Positions 8,486-17,826 are shown, counted from the first letter of the stretch. The stretch is DNA of 64,000 nucleotides from Huiozyma naganishii CBS 8797 (GCF_000348985.1 NC_035924.1:496001-560000), one strand, 5' to 3'. Numbers and translations are program-made. Notes: generated by a model from the letters alone, not told the origin.

Positions 8486-11134
8486 TTACTCCTCCCTTAT
8501 CGTCAAGTTCGTGAATTTCTTGGTAGTCCCCCCAGGTGGAGACGGAATGTAGTGATTAGTAATTAAGTTATTATGATGATTGTGGGCTGCCATTTTATTA
8601 TTATTATTAGTATTATTATTGTTATAGTTTTCATTAGGCGTGGTATCATTAATTTTGTTAGAGTTGTCGTTGTTCGCGCTGTGATGATGCAGGTTATTGC
8701 TATTATTGCTTGTGAAATTGGAGTTTGTGCCGTTGACATGCCCCGCAGGGTTCACACCAGTGCCATCGTCGGAACGTTCACTGTGGCCATGGGCCGATGA
8801 TCCCGTGTTCGTATTTTGGATGGATTGCAACGTTCCCGGTGGGTACCACTCGCCTGTGAATGGCTGATTGGTAATGAACGGATGTTGGGCGGCCTGTTGA
8901 GGAGCCCATCTTTCCAGTGGGTTAAGGTTTAGGATCCCCGTTAGAAAATGAAGCAGGCATGCCCTATTGGCCATTTCTTGATCAATAAGTTCTTGCGAGT
9001 GTTGAATGTTCTTGGGGATTCTGTAATTTTTGATTATATCTTGCAATTTCTCCCATTTGAAGTATTGCTTCCCCGGTTTTTCGTTAGCGTCCTTGAAATC
9101 TCTGTTGAATTCGTCCAGTGTTTTCAACCTGTATTTACTCCCCAACTCGGATCTGTTCTCCCAGGGTTCCAATTTGTGCATGAACTTGGAGGTGTTTTTA
9201 CCCATATCAAGCATCCAATTGGGCGGCTGTTGCACGGTGTTAACAATTCTGGTTATTTGATTGAACTCGGACGAACCTGGGAATATTGGAATCCCCAAAA
9301 ACAGCTCCGCGACGATACAACCGAGGGACCACATGTCGATGCTCGAGGAGTAAGGGATCCCTAGGATGATCTCGGGGGCCCTGTAAAATCTCGACTGAAT
9401 GTACGTGTACACGGTTCTTGCCTCTTCGCAAGACGACCCGAAATCGATAATTTTGATGTCCGGTTTATCAGGTGAACACAACAGGATGTTTTCCGGTTTC
9501 AAGTCACAATGAATGAGTTTACTGTCCTTTAGCACACACAGCGAATCCAGCATCTGCTTGGTGAATATCTTGATCAGTTGCATCGACAGGCCGTGGTATT
9601 GATTCTGTTTCAGTAATTCGTAGAGGTTGTTGCTGAGCAACTCGAACACGAGACACAGATGGTTTTTATGGACGAAGGAGTCGTGCATGCGAAGGAAGTG
9701 GTGCACATTGTTTGGGTCAATCTTTGTGTTTATCAACTCTAGGATCTTCGCCTCTGTGATACTCTGGTTTAAGTACTCTGAGCGGGATTTGATGACTTTC
9801 ACAGCCAGAATTTCCTTCGTTTGCAAGTTCTGGCACTTGACCACTTGACCAAATGTCCCCTGCCCCAAGATATCCAACACGAGATACTTCCTGTTCTGTT
9901 CGACACCAAGCACGTCGTTAACGTACAGGATGTAATCACTGTTGACATTATCGTACCCATTATTGCATTTCCCCTCGCTTGGTTTCGTCAGTACTCTCTT
10001 TGGGTTCTTCGAAGTCTTGTAAATGAAATCAGGGGAGCACAGTTGGTATGTGGTTATTAGATTCTTGGTCATTGCGTTTAGGGGAGAGATTGTCTGCGAG
10101 TGGACGGAAGCCCTTCTATATTTTGGCGTTTTGTTCACCGTTGGGGATAATTCCGATTTACTCTTGCAACTTGACATCTGTGGGATAGTAGGTTTCTCCT
10201 CTCTCAATGGTGCGAACTGTTGTGGGAACGGAGTAGAGGTGGTTGGAGTAGCAGAAGTCATACCTCCACTACTGGTTGGGAATGCACTCAGTCTTCTATA
10301 AGGTGACACTGAGGACATCCCCATAAAGTTTGGGTTCATCCCTGATTGCACATTTTGTAACTTGCCAGCGGAAGATGAGTTGGCCATATTAGTGCTGAAA
10401 TGCCCGTTTGGCCCAACAGTACCTGCATTATTCCCAAAATTCGAAGTTGTATTACCAGCGGTGCTTGGTGCCGTTGTGTACTGAGGGGTAGTGAATGCAG
10501 TTGCAGCCATACTTTGCCTCCTTTGAAACCCGTTCTGCTGATTGTACAAGTTGGGCACAAATCTTGTATTCAGATGCTGTTGTTGCTGCTGCTGCTTATT
10601 GAACAGAGACTGTCTCTGTTGTTGTGACGACCCCATTGATGGATTAAACCCCGAGAGAGCGGTGCCAGGCCCAGCACTGCTGCTAGCACCACCGGGACCA
10701 TAGTCACCATTACTGTTGATGCTACTGGTGTTTTGACCCATCGAGTTATACGTTGGGTAATTTTCGTACTGGAACGGGTTCGGCGCACCTGCTCTTGTTG
10801 GCGGTATTACGAGGCTGGACTTCCTTCTTTTGAAGTTTTCGAAATCCTCATTCGGCGTCTCCATTATCATTTCGTGGTTTGGCGAATACAGTACGTGCCC
10901 AGTGTTCCCAGCAGCATCTCCAGCAACTTGACCCGTTGAGTAATCATTTTGATTTCCCCCGTTGCTATCCCAAGGATTATTGAACGCAAATTTCACTTCC
11001 TGTTTTTGTTGTTGTTGTTGTTGTTGTTGTTGTTCCTGCTGCTGTTGCTGTTGCCCTTCATCATTCTGAAAGAAGTTTGGGTTCCAAATGCTATTACCGT
11101 TATTATTAGTCATTTGAGAACTGTTTTGGTGCAT
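8486..11134 (-). CDS. YAK1: Yak1, DYRK-family protein kinase
   Basis: 882 residues from the ATG at 11134 (MHQNSSQMTNNN). The frame continues upstream only to a GTG, and the hydrophobic extension there is not conserved-looking. Yak1 is a glucose- and PKA-regulated dual-specificity kinase acting on stress factors such as Msn2/4 and Hsf1. Residues 1-370 are low complexity, with Gln runs (interrupted CAA/CAG repeat around 11003-11056) and Asn/Ser. An IWNPNF motif near residue 15 matches the S. cerevisiae N-terminus. The kinase domain spans roughly 410-740: glycine loop GQGTFG, VKVIK lysine, HCDLKPEN catalytic loop, DFG, the YTY activation-loop autophosphorylation motif, and APE. The C-terminal tail is Asn/His-rich. 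It is convergent with TIM17, and RPB4 is divergent after a long spacer. Confidence 0.96.
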   Translation of the reverse strand: MHQNSSQMTNNNGNSIWNPNFFQNDEGQQQQQQEQQQQQQQQQKQEVKFAFNNPWDSNGGNQNDYSTGQVAGDAAGNTGHVLYSPNHEMIMETPNEDFENFKRRKSSLVIPPTRAGAPNPFQYENYPTYNSMGQNTSSINSNGDYGPGGASSSAGPGTALSGFNPSMGSSQQQRQSLFNKQQQQQQHLNTRFVPNLYNQQNGFQRRQSMAATAFTTPQYTTAPSTAGNTTSNFGNNAGTVGPNGHFSTNMANSSSAGKLQNVQSGMNPNFMGMSSVSPYRRLSAFPTSSGGMTSATPTTSTPFPQQFAPLREEKPTIPQMSSCKSKSELSPTVNKTPKYRRASVHSQTISPLNAMTKNLITTYQLCSPDFIYKTSKNPKRVLTKPSEGKCNNGYDNVNSDYILYVNDVLGVEQNRKYLVLDILGQGTFGQVVKCQNLQTKEILAVKVIKSRSEYLNQSITEAKILELINTKIDPNNVHHFLRMHDSFVHKNHLCLVFELLSNNLYELLKQNQYHGLSMQLIKIFTKQMLDSLCVLKDSKLIHCDLKPENILLCSPDKPDIKIIDFGSSCEEARTVYTYIQSRFYRAPEIILGIPYSSSIDMWSLGCIVAELFLGIPIFPGSSEFNQITRIVNTVQQPPNWMLDMGKNTSKFMHKLEPWENRSELGSKYRLKTLDEFNRDFKDANEKPGKQYFKWEKLQDIIKNYRIPKNIQHSQELIDQEMANRACLLHFLTGILNLNPLERWAPQQAAQHPFITNQPFTGEWYPPGTLQSIQNTNTGSSAHGHSERSDDGTGVNPAGHVNGTNSNFTSNNSNNLHHHSANNDNSNKINDTTPNENYNNNNTNNNNKMAAHNHHNNLITNHYIPSPPGGTTKKFTNLTIREE

Positions 11135-11449
11135 GCTTGTTTCTTTTCTTTTCCTCTTCTCCAATGCAATATATCGCTTAAAATAGGCCAAAAAAAATAA
11201 TAATGCAAAGACACACACACGATGAACAAGTGTTATAAAACCCCCAGAATAGACCGCTTGTCTAAACCCGTTTGATCTTTCTACGTCTGTAGGTTTCTAT
11301 AAATTTCCACCTTCCTTTTTTTATTCTATTTTATTTTTATCAATTTATTGAATTTTTTTTCTTTCTTGGAAAGCCACCACCTTCTTCGTTATATGGCTGT
11401 TCCCCTTGTAATTGAAATACAGAGGCAGAAGATTGCAAAAAAAATAAGA

Positions 11450-11471
11450 GGGGGTGGGGTGGGGTGGGGGG
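11450..11471 (+). repeat. Four-tract G-quadruplex-type motif
   Basis: Four runs of at least four G separated by single T residues: GGGGG-T-GGGG-T-GGGG-T-GGGGGG. Single-base loops are the most favourable geometry for a parallel quadruplex. It lies about 316 bp upstream of the YAK1 start, with the G-rich strand on the plus strand, so the YAK1-sense strand is C-rich. Confidence 0.7.
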
Positions 11472-11563
11472 TGAAAGTGGGAGACGGATCTGGACTGTAT
11501 ATAAATTTAATAAACTCTTGAGGGATATAACAGGTTATCCCGGAAGACGAAGGAGGGGGACGA

Positions 11564-11577
11564 GGGGGGGGGGGGGG
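11564..11577 (+). repeat. Homopolymer run of 14 G
   Basis: An uninterrupted G14 run about 430 bp upstream of YAK1. Long G runs are prone to slippage in replication and sequencing, so the exact length should be treated with caution. Confidence 0.8.
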
Positions 11578-12820
11578 AACAAATGAATAAAAACTTACAA
11601 CAGTGATGCAACGACAGCTATATCTTGGCTACAAAAGATAATACGGGAAGAAAAGAGAGAGTTCGAAAAGAAAAAAAGACAAATAGATATAAACCTCGGT
11701 AATCACCGATATACAGCACTAACCCCCCATTCACTCCCACTCTCACTCCCTACTGTTGCTGTTACTGCTGTTCACGTCCTCTCATGTTCTTCCCCTTTAC
11801 CAGAGCAGTGTTCTGTCTTGTTGTGTAGTAAACGCGATTTGGCGGGAATGCACAACACCCTGCCACAACGTAACCTTAAAAAACAAACTTGCGATAAAAT
11901 TGTCCCTTAACTACGCGCACGATCTTTCATTTCTGCGAGAGAGAGAAAAACACCGCTGCAACTGCCACGCGGCGGGAGACAGAAAAGGGGAGCGGCGCTG
12001 TGGGTCGCCTGTCTGCGCTGGTTTCTGTGGCTGCTGCGGTGTTTTCCCTGGCTAGCGGCAGGCGGGGCTGCGCGGAGAGAGACGCCCGGAAGGGAAGGCA
12101 GTGCGCTCGTTTAGTGGGGCTGTGACCCTTTCCTGCACGGTTCCTGTCACCTGCAGGTAAAGAGAAAAACTGGCGTATGGCTGTGTATGCGTCTTTTCTT
12201 AGGGTTTTTTTTTGTATAGTACACACAATTCCCGTCAGCCCACATAAACCCACGCACCCTGCCCCTAATGCGTGACAAATAAAGGGGGGCTGAGAAGGCG
12301 AGGGGAGCAGAACATGTGATATCCCTGCGTGTGGTATTATTACGTGTTTGTTTTTTTACTGATTCTGTTCTGCCTAATGCCGCGGGAACGAGCGGTTTCT
12401 TTTCTTGCCTGGCAACATCTGCATGAAGAAACACACATTTTCTTCTATTGTTCCGTGTGCAGCGGCATAGAATAATGAACAGAGAACAAAGGAAACCCTT
12501 CGCTCGCACTGCTCTGCACGGGACACCGGGAAGACGTTCAGTGAGGGGTTTCTTGCCCGTCATGTGATGTCGTTTTGCTGCCTCTAAGAGGAGAAAAAAG
12601 AAGAGTCAGGGTCATGTGACTGTTAGGGTTTGACGTACTTAGTGATATGTGCTGGGTGTGTTAGGGCTAGTAAGATGGGAACAGGAAAACCAGCATTGGC
12701 CCAGAAAAAAATTGTCATTATAGTTACCTCGCACTTGCGAGTCCCCATTAAGTAGATTACCGTTACTGCGAGTGCATTCCAAGAGAGACTTAGCATTTTG
12801 GTAACAACGTCTACCAAAAG

Positions 12821-13477
12821 ATGAATATTTCCACATCTACTTTCCAAACTTCAAGGAGGAGACTAAAGCAAATAGAGGAAGAAGAAAATGCGACCACTTT
12901 GCAATTGGGACACGAGTTCCAATTGACACAGATTAACCATCAAGGTGAGGAGGAACCCCTGATTGCATTGAATCTGTCCGAAACAAGATTGCTAATCAAG
13001 GAGGCTCTTGTCGGTAGGAGAAGAGCGTTGAAGAAAGTGCAAAAGTCCAATATAAAGAAACGCAGTGACGCTAGGAAGGATGATCCATCGGTTGATGTGG
13101 ATGTTGATGAAGATGACGACGACGATGATGACGATGACCAGTTTATGAATAATGAAACGACAGAGAAGGAACTGGAGGCATTGGATTTGTTGCTGGAACA
13201 AACTACAACGGGGAACAACAAAGACTTGAAGAACACAATGGAGTATTTGACCAACTTCTCAAGGTTCAAAGATCAGCAGACAGTCAGCGCAGTGATACAG
13301 TTGATGAAAACGGTCGATGCGGATCTGCATCCTTTTGAGATCGCCCAATTAGGGTCCCTCGCTTGTGACACGGCAGATGAGGCAAAGACACTGATACCAA
13401 GTTTGAACGGGAAAATATCGGATGACGTCCTGGAGAGAATATTGAAGGAATTATCCAGCCTGGCTAGTATGTATTGA
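12821..13477 (+). CDS. RPB4: Rpb4, RNA polymerase II stalk subunit
   Basis: 218 residues (221 in S. cerevisiae). Rpb4 pairs with Rpb7 to form the dissociable stalk of RNA polymerase II, needed for initiation at temperature extremes and linked to mRNA decay. The N-terminal block MNISTSTFQTSRRRLKQIEE and the C-terminal HRDC-like block (LKNTMEYLTNFSRF, HPFEIAQLGSLACDTADEAK, SDDVLERILKELSSL) are near-identical to the yeast protein. The charged linker between them (about residues 65-110) is basic and then strongly acidic, with a run of nine Asp encoded by alternating GAT/GAC. The linker is variable in the family and probably disordered. The start ATG 12821 is the only sensible one. Confidence 0.97.
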   Translation: MNISTSTFQTSRRRLKQIEEEENATTLQLGHEFQLTQINHQGEEEPLIALNLSETRLLIKEALVGRRRALKKVQKSNIKKRSDARKDDPSVDVDVDEDDDDDDDDDQFMNNETTEKELEALDLLLEQTTTGNNKDLKNTMEYLTNFSRFKDQQTVSAVIQLMKTVDADLHPFEIAQLGSLACDTADEAKTLIPSLNGKISDDVLERILKELSSLASMY

Positions 13478-13589
13478 GAAGGCAAGCAACGCTCTCTCAC
13501 ATCCAAATATACAAACAAACAAAATCTTGCAAGTAACACACTGTACCTGCACTAGCACTCTTCAGACTATTTGTAGCGGCAGCGGCATC

Positions 13590-14867
13590 CTAATTGTCCT
13601 CTCGTAGGAAAGATTTCCCGCTGCCGTTCTTCCACCATCTCATAAGACAGCTATGTGGTGTAATCCCGATGTTATGTTCGTCCGCAATATCACAACGACA
13701 TCGTTGGTCCATTCGTAGAGTTGTGGAGATTGGACATGTGTTGAAAGGTTGGTGCTCGTATGCGATCCCATCAAAATGTATAATCTCATCTTTGTTTAAC
13801 AGTAGAGCCACCGCAATCGAATGAACTGGAGCGTCCCCCCACCGCTCATAGTAAAACCCACCTTTGGCGTCTAAATGCTCGAAAAACTTAATGTACTTCT
13901 CGCTTCTAAAGAAGTTCAAATCACCAATCTCGAAATTGGACCAGAAATGACACAGATTGTAATCCGAGTGGCTCCCAGTAACAGGCTCGTACATTCCAAT
14001 CTTGCTCTTATCCGTCAAAAAATTGTACGAATTGGAGTTCATGTCAATGTCATGCCCACCATCCTTCTCAATGTACTCTGAAACGGCATCCCAAAGACTC
14101 TCAATTGTGTTTTCGTACTCGTAAAGAGAGATCACAAACCCATAAATCTTTTGTTGCTCTCTCATTATCCTGAACGGGTCGTAGGGGAAATCACAGAAAT
14201 ATCGGACATCAGGTTCCACACGGAAATAGTAGTCATAGTCATCCAGGATCTTCTGCCTAAAGAAGTACCCGGAGTTGAACCTGCACATGTTGCGGTATGA
14301 CTTGGAGTTGCCGTATAATACACCGTCCTCCTCCATCGTATTTAACGCCTCTTCGAATCTCGTTTCGTTGATCCATTGTGGTCTGTCCCAATCTTCCGAG
14401 GGTATTAATGCGTATTGAGTCCTGCCACTGGCCATCGCTGTCGTAGCCTCTATAAATTCAGGGGAAAAGGGAACATCATTCATAAACGTCCAATCGTAGT
14501 GGTACATCCTATTGAAGCTGTCTTCCAGCGACTTCATCGAATCCAAGGCTCCTTCCAACTCCATATTCCTTACCAGCATCAATAACGTCGCATTCTCTCG
14601 TTGGTACCCCCTCGCTGCATTTTTATCCCTTCGTCTGTTCAATGCATTGTTGTCGTATGTATGGGAGGATAATTTCATCTCTGTTTCTAATTCAAAGACG
14701 TACCGTTTTTTGAGTTCGTCATCGTATTTGGATCTCAACACGGAAGACCGCAAAGCATAACTCTGTTCCAGTTCCGTTTGTCTAAAATACAGTCCACCCA
14801 ATTTGAAACATTCATATATGAGTGGGATTGTGACAGATATTAAGACCAGCTTAACTCTCCAGTTCAT
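13590..14867 (-). CDS. YUR1: Golgi alpha-1,2-mannosyltransferase, Kre2/Mnt1 family (Yur1)
   Basis: 425 residues (428 in S. cerevisiae Yur1), a type II Golgi membrane protein that extends N- and O-linked mannose chains. It has a short cytosolic tail and a signal-anchor (KLVLISVTIPLIYECF, residues 6-21), then a stem, then the GT15 catalytic domain. Visible family motifs are FNSGYFF, the metal/nucleotide EPD motif in RVEPDVRYFCDF near residue 218, the CHFWSNFEIGDLNFFR block and GGFYYERWGDAPVHS. Position next to RPB4 supports YUR1 rather than another KTR paralogue. The genes that follow it in S. cerevisiae, TIF2 and GLG2, are absent and RPS21 comes next. It is convergent with RPB4, 112 bp apart. 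Confidence 0.93.
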   Translation of the reverse strand: MNWRVKLVLISVTIPLIYECFKLGGLYFRQTELEQSYALRSSVLRSKYDDELKKRYVFELETEMKLSSHTYDNNALNRRRDKNAARGYQRENATLLMLVRNMELEGALDSMKSLEDSFNRMYHYDWTFMNDVPFSPEFIEATTAMASGRTQYALIPSEDWDRPQWINETRFEEALNTMEEDGVLYGNSKSYRNMCRFNSGYFFRQKILDDYDYYFRVEPDVRYFCDFPYDPFRIMREQQKIYGFVISLYEYENTIESLWDAVSEYIEKDGGHDIDMNSNSYNFLTDKSKIGMYEPVTGSHSDYNLCHFWSNFEIGDLNFFRSEKYIKFFEHLDAKGGFYYERWGDAPVHSIAVALLLNKDEIIHFDGIAYEHQPFNTCPISTTLRMDQRCRCDIADEHNIGITPHSCLMRWWKNGSGKSFLREDN

Positions 14868-15201
14868 TAGCCGCTGTGCAGTTCGTTCTAATACCTATTT
14901 TTGATTTTTTCCTCCGTTTTCCTGTCCTTAGCAGTTTTAATAGATCCTTCTTCACAAAAAATAATAAAAGTTCCGATGCAAATTCGCCATATATTGAGGC
15001 GAAGCTGCATCGCCCAGAGATAATACAATGCTGTGAGAAGGGGAGGGGGCTCCGCACAGTGGTCTGTTGTGAATGAATGATTTTACATAGAAGGAGATAA
15101 TATAGTTATTGAGATGTATTTATATTATTATTCTTATCCACTAAATTAGAAGGTAAATAAAAGAATAGACAGTATATCTAACAAAGCTAATTTATGACCT
15201 C
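14868..15201. other. YUR1-RPS21 spacer; TIF2 and GLG2 missing
   Basis: 334 bp holding the YUR1 promoter and the RPS21 3' UTR. In S. cerevisiae two whole genes (TIF2 and the glycogenin gene GLG2) lie here. No remnant of either is visible in any frame. Confidence 0.5.
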
Positions 15202-15862
15202 TTAACGGGAGTAAGTCCAGACGTTCTTCAACAAACCGTCGTTTTGAGCCAATCTGTTCAAAGAGTCATCGGATTCACCTCTGGCTCTGACGTAACCAGA
15301 CAAAGCGTAGGTGATGAATTCACCTGGGATGACGTGACCTTCTTCGTTGACCTTGGCAATGTTGATTTGCACAGAGGCGTGGTCATCAGCCTTGATGATT
15401 CTGTTAGTGGCAGAGCACTTTCTTGGAACGTATAGTTCGACCTGTTATAAAAAAGTGAAACAATATGAACATTACAGTTCATTAAAGTTTGATTATGTTA
15501 GTAAAATTACTCTCTTTTTGTCCTGGTGTTTCGAAGTGGTCTAAGTGCTAGATTATCACAATCATGGTATCGAGTTAGCGAAGCTCTGTCACAGGTTAAA
15601 TCGTGGAAAGCTGGAAAAATACCCTTGGAGTGGGAAACAAACAGTGTTAGCAACGGGCACAGTCGTGCCTACTACCCCACATATCGGCATTCAAACCCTA
15701 ACTCATTCATATTATTAAATGGTTATACCACGGACCTCTTTGATCGATCATCCCACTTCATATTTGCTCGCTTTCTCGTCCAATCAATCGATATCTTTCA
15801 GTACCGCCTCTTCAAATAATCTAGATTCTCAAACATACTAGTTGACCCTTATCGTTTTCCAT
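15202..15862 (-). CDS. RPS21: Ribosomal protein eS21 (Rps21), spliced
   Basis: A component of the small cytosolic ribosomal subunit, involved in late 18S maturation. Exon 1 is 15839-15862 (MENDKGQL) and exon 2 is 15202-15441 (from [15 protein letters not shown] to VWTYSR). The product is 87 residues, identical in length to S. cerevisiae Rps21, with the intron at the same place after codon 8. Intron signals are canonical: donor GTATGT (15838-15833), branch point TACTAAC (15503-15497) and acceptor ACAG. The TIF2-GLG2 pair that precedes it in S. cerevisiae is missing, so it directly follows YUR1. A Rap1-type site lies upstream at 16256-16269. Whether it descends from the A or B copy cannot be told from the protein; position favours RPS21B. 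Confidence 0.97.
15442..15838 (-). other. RPS21 spliceosomal intron
   Basis: 397 nt with donor GTATGT, TACTAAC branch point at 15503-15497 (about 55 nt before the acceptor) and a T-rich acceptor tract. Short open frames inside it are not genes. I see no snoRNA in it. Confidence 0.93.
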
Positions 15863-16542
15863 GTTGGCTTATTGGTATATTATGCTTGTCTTGGTATGCT
15901 AACGTTAACAAAGAGAAGAAAGTGTAGCATTGCACATGAAAGTGAGATTTCAAGAGTCCTTCCAGGAAATCAATAACTGAAAAACTCATCTGTACTGCTC
16001 GGCAATGCCAGAGCCCATTGCACAAAGGGAGAGCGAGGACTCCAGAGAGAGAGAGGACGGGACAAGCCTGGGCGGAGGAGAGAGCCGCTAACCTCCCACT
16101 ATTCTTTGCTGGGGTGTCTGCCTAGAGAGTCTTTTCCCAACAGCTGAAAAAAATGGAAACTTCAAGAAAAAAAAAACTAACTTTCCATATTTGGAAATTG
16201 TGTCTGTTTCTATCTTTTTCTCTAAGATACTTTTTTTTCAGAACCCACCATAAAAGATGTACGGATGTTAAATTTGGGACAAAAAACAAAATGCCAGGGA
16301 CCATCTCCGTCTCCTTTTTCCCCTGACGGGAATTACCGAACTGTAATGTGGTTTTGCAACGTCTCTGTTGCAGATCTTCACTGTGGGAAGTTCATTTCTA
16401 CTTAAAAAACAAGTGAAAATAAAATAGAGCTAGGTGAACAGGCATCTGCACTGCTGAAGGTGAACAGTTATCAGCATCGAATGTTGTTTGCTCCTTCAAA
16501 GGGTCGCTAAAATACTTTAGTATATATTCCTCATACAACATA
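15863..16542. promoter_or_regulatory. Divergent RPS21/LCB3 promoter region
   Basis: A 680-bp spacer. GATGTACGGATGTT at 16256-16269 fits the Rap1 consensus (reverse of ACATCCRYACATC) and shares a 12-base core with a site upstream of RPS17. Poly-A/T tracts near 16165 and 16225 are typical of ribosomal-protein promoters. TATATATT at 16521-16528 could be the LCB3 TATA region. Confidence 0.55.
16256..16269 (-). promoter_or_regulatory. Rap1-type site upstream of RPS21
   Basis: GATGTACGGATGTT on the plus strand, i.e. AACATCCGTACATC in the RPS21 direction, matches Rap1 sites of ribosomal-protein genes. It lies about 394 bp upstream of the RPS21 start codon. Confidence 0.6.
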
Positions 16543-17826
16543 ATGACAGCTTCGCAGTCCGAAATCATAACTGAAAACGATTATGGGGTCGCACCGATTA
16601 GGGTGACTAGACCAAGAAGTTTATCAGACCCGAATGATCTGATTGAGCAAAACTGTCTGGTGGACCCTGGGAACCATGGGCCTGATCACTTCAAGACCAA
16701 GATGTCTAAATGGAGGTTTTCAATTAGAGAATTGCTGGTCCCCTTCACCGATACACAATCTGCATACCTCATGAGATGGCAAACTAGGTTTAGAAACCCT
16801 GGTACAGATATCTTATTTGCATACACAGCTCTACTTGGGTCTCACACGTTCTACGTCCTGTGCCTACCACTACCCGCGTGGGTCGGGTTTTTCGAGACTA
16901 CTCGAGACATGGTATACATTTTTGGGTACTCGATATACCTGAGTGGTTACCTGAAGGATTTCTTGTGTCTCCCTCGACCAAAATCTCCACCTATGCATAG
17001 AATCACATTGAGTAGCTACACTGCTAAAGAATACGGTGCCCCGAGTTCCCACACGGCTAATGCTATCGGGGTTACCTTATATTTCCTGTTTGTGATATGG
17101 TTTCAGATATCAAACGATCAAACATTGACCCAGAAAATCGTGTACAGCTCCATTGCTCTAATATATGCGTTCATTCTTTCAATGGGTCGTCTATACTGCG
17201 GTATGCATGGTGTATTGGATTTGGTTATCGGGGTTCTCGTCGGTGTGCTCTGTTTTGCAGTTCGGATGGCTCTCAAAAGTTACTTCCGCTTATTCAACAG
17301 TGGGAAATACTGGTGGTACCCTATTTTGAGCATAGGGTGGGGGTTATCTCTATTGCTGTTCCATGTGCGACCCATTGATGAGTGTCCCTGCTTTGATGAC
17401 AGCGTTGCGTTTGTTGGCGTGATCTGTGGTATTGAGTGTTGTGACTGGTTCATAAAATACTTTGGTTTGACAATGGTTTACAGTTTTACAAGTGCGTCTG
17501 CAAGGGTGCTGTTGGCGCGGTTGCTGATTGGGTTCCCCCTTCTCGTTATATGGAAGTACATTGTGGGTAAACCACTCTGTTACTGGTTTGTTTTGAAAGT
17601 CCTACGAATGAGGGACGACCGAGGCGAGAGGTTGAGTAGGTTATCGAAGGAGTTAAGGAAAAGGGAATCGCAGAGCGAGTGTCTTTTGTTCTGTGGTGTG
17701 TCCACCATTGATATTGTAGCAAGGTTCTTTATCTACGGTGGGATCCCCATGGCAGTGATGCTACTGTCACCGGCGCCCATTGGGTGGATCGGTGAAAAGC
17801 TTGGAATCCAGCCGATCAACAATTAA
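16543..17826 (+). CDS. LCB3: Dihydrosphingosine-1-phosphate phosphatase
   Basis: 427 residues (409 in S. cerevisiae Lcb3). It is an ER membrane phosphatase that dephosphorylates long-chain base phosphates, needed to recycle exogenous sphingoid bases into ceramide. The PAP2/lipid-phosphate-phosphatase signature is complete: KDFLCLPRP (about residue 138), PSSHT with its catalytic His (about 167) and GRLYCGMHGVLDL (about 214). Around eight hydrophobic segments follow from residue 85 onward. The N-terminus is a 55-residue hydrophilic cytosolic tail. The paralogue YSR3 is similar; position next to the YJL133C-A and MRS3 homologues favours LCB3. The start is ATG 16543. Confidence 0.93.
   Translation: MTASQSEIITENDYGVAPIRVTRPRSLSDPNDLIEQNCLVDPGNHGPDHFKTKMSKWRFSIRELLVPFTDTQSAYLMRWQTRFRNPGTDILFAYTALLGSHTFYVLCLPLPAWVGFFETTRDMVYIFGYSIYLSGYLKDFLCLPRPKSPPMHRITLSSYTAKEYGAPSSHTANAIGVTLYFLFVIWFQISNDQTLTQKIVYSSIALIYAFILSMGRLYCGMHGVLDLVIGVLVGVLCFAVRMALKSYFRLFNSGKYWWYPILSIGWGLSLLLFHVRPIDECPCFDDSVAFVGVICGIECCDWFIKYFGLTMVYSFTSASARVLLARLLIGFPLLVIWKYIVGKPLCYWFVLKVLRMRDDRGERLSRLSKELRKRESQSECLLFCGVSTIDIVARFFIYGGIPMAVMLLSPAPIGWIGEKLGIQPINN

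Larger units (their letters stand above)
11135..12820. promoter_or_regulatory. Long divergent YAK1/RPB4 intergenic region
   Basis: A 1.7-kb spacer with unusual composition. It has a G-tract array at 11450-11471, a 14-G run at 11564-11577 and a GC-rich stretch from about 11940 to 12140. Three CATGTGA motifs lie ahead of RPB4 (12313-12319, 12561-12567, 12613-12619). Several frames stay open here, including an ATG-started 138-codon minus frame at 12147-12563. Their Arg/Cys-rich translations look like GC-driven noise. I recognise no RNA gene. Confidence 0.45.

Noticed and set aside
11135..11218. N-terminal extension of YAK1 (hydrophobic FALLFFLAYF)
   Set aside because: It would start at a GTG. 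The ATG at 11134 is followed by the conserved IWNP motif, so the extension is leader sequence.
12147..12563. ATG-started 138-codon minus-strand frame between YAK1 and RPB4
   Set aside because: Its translation is Arg/Cys/Ser-rich, matches no family, and lies in a GC-rich stretch where stops are rare in several frames at once.
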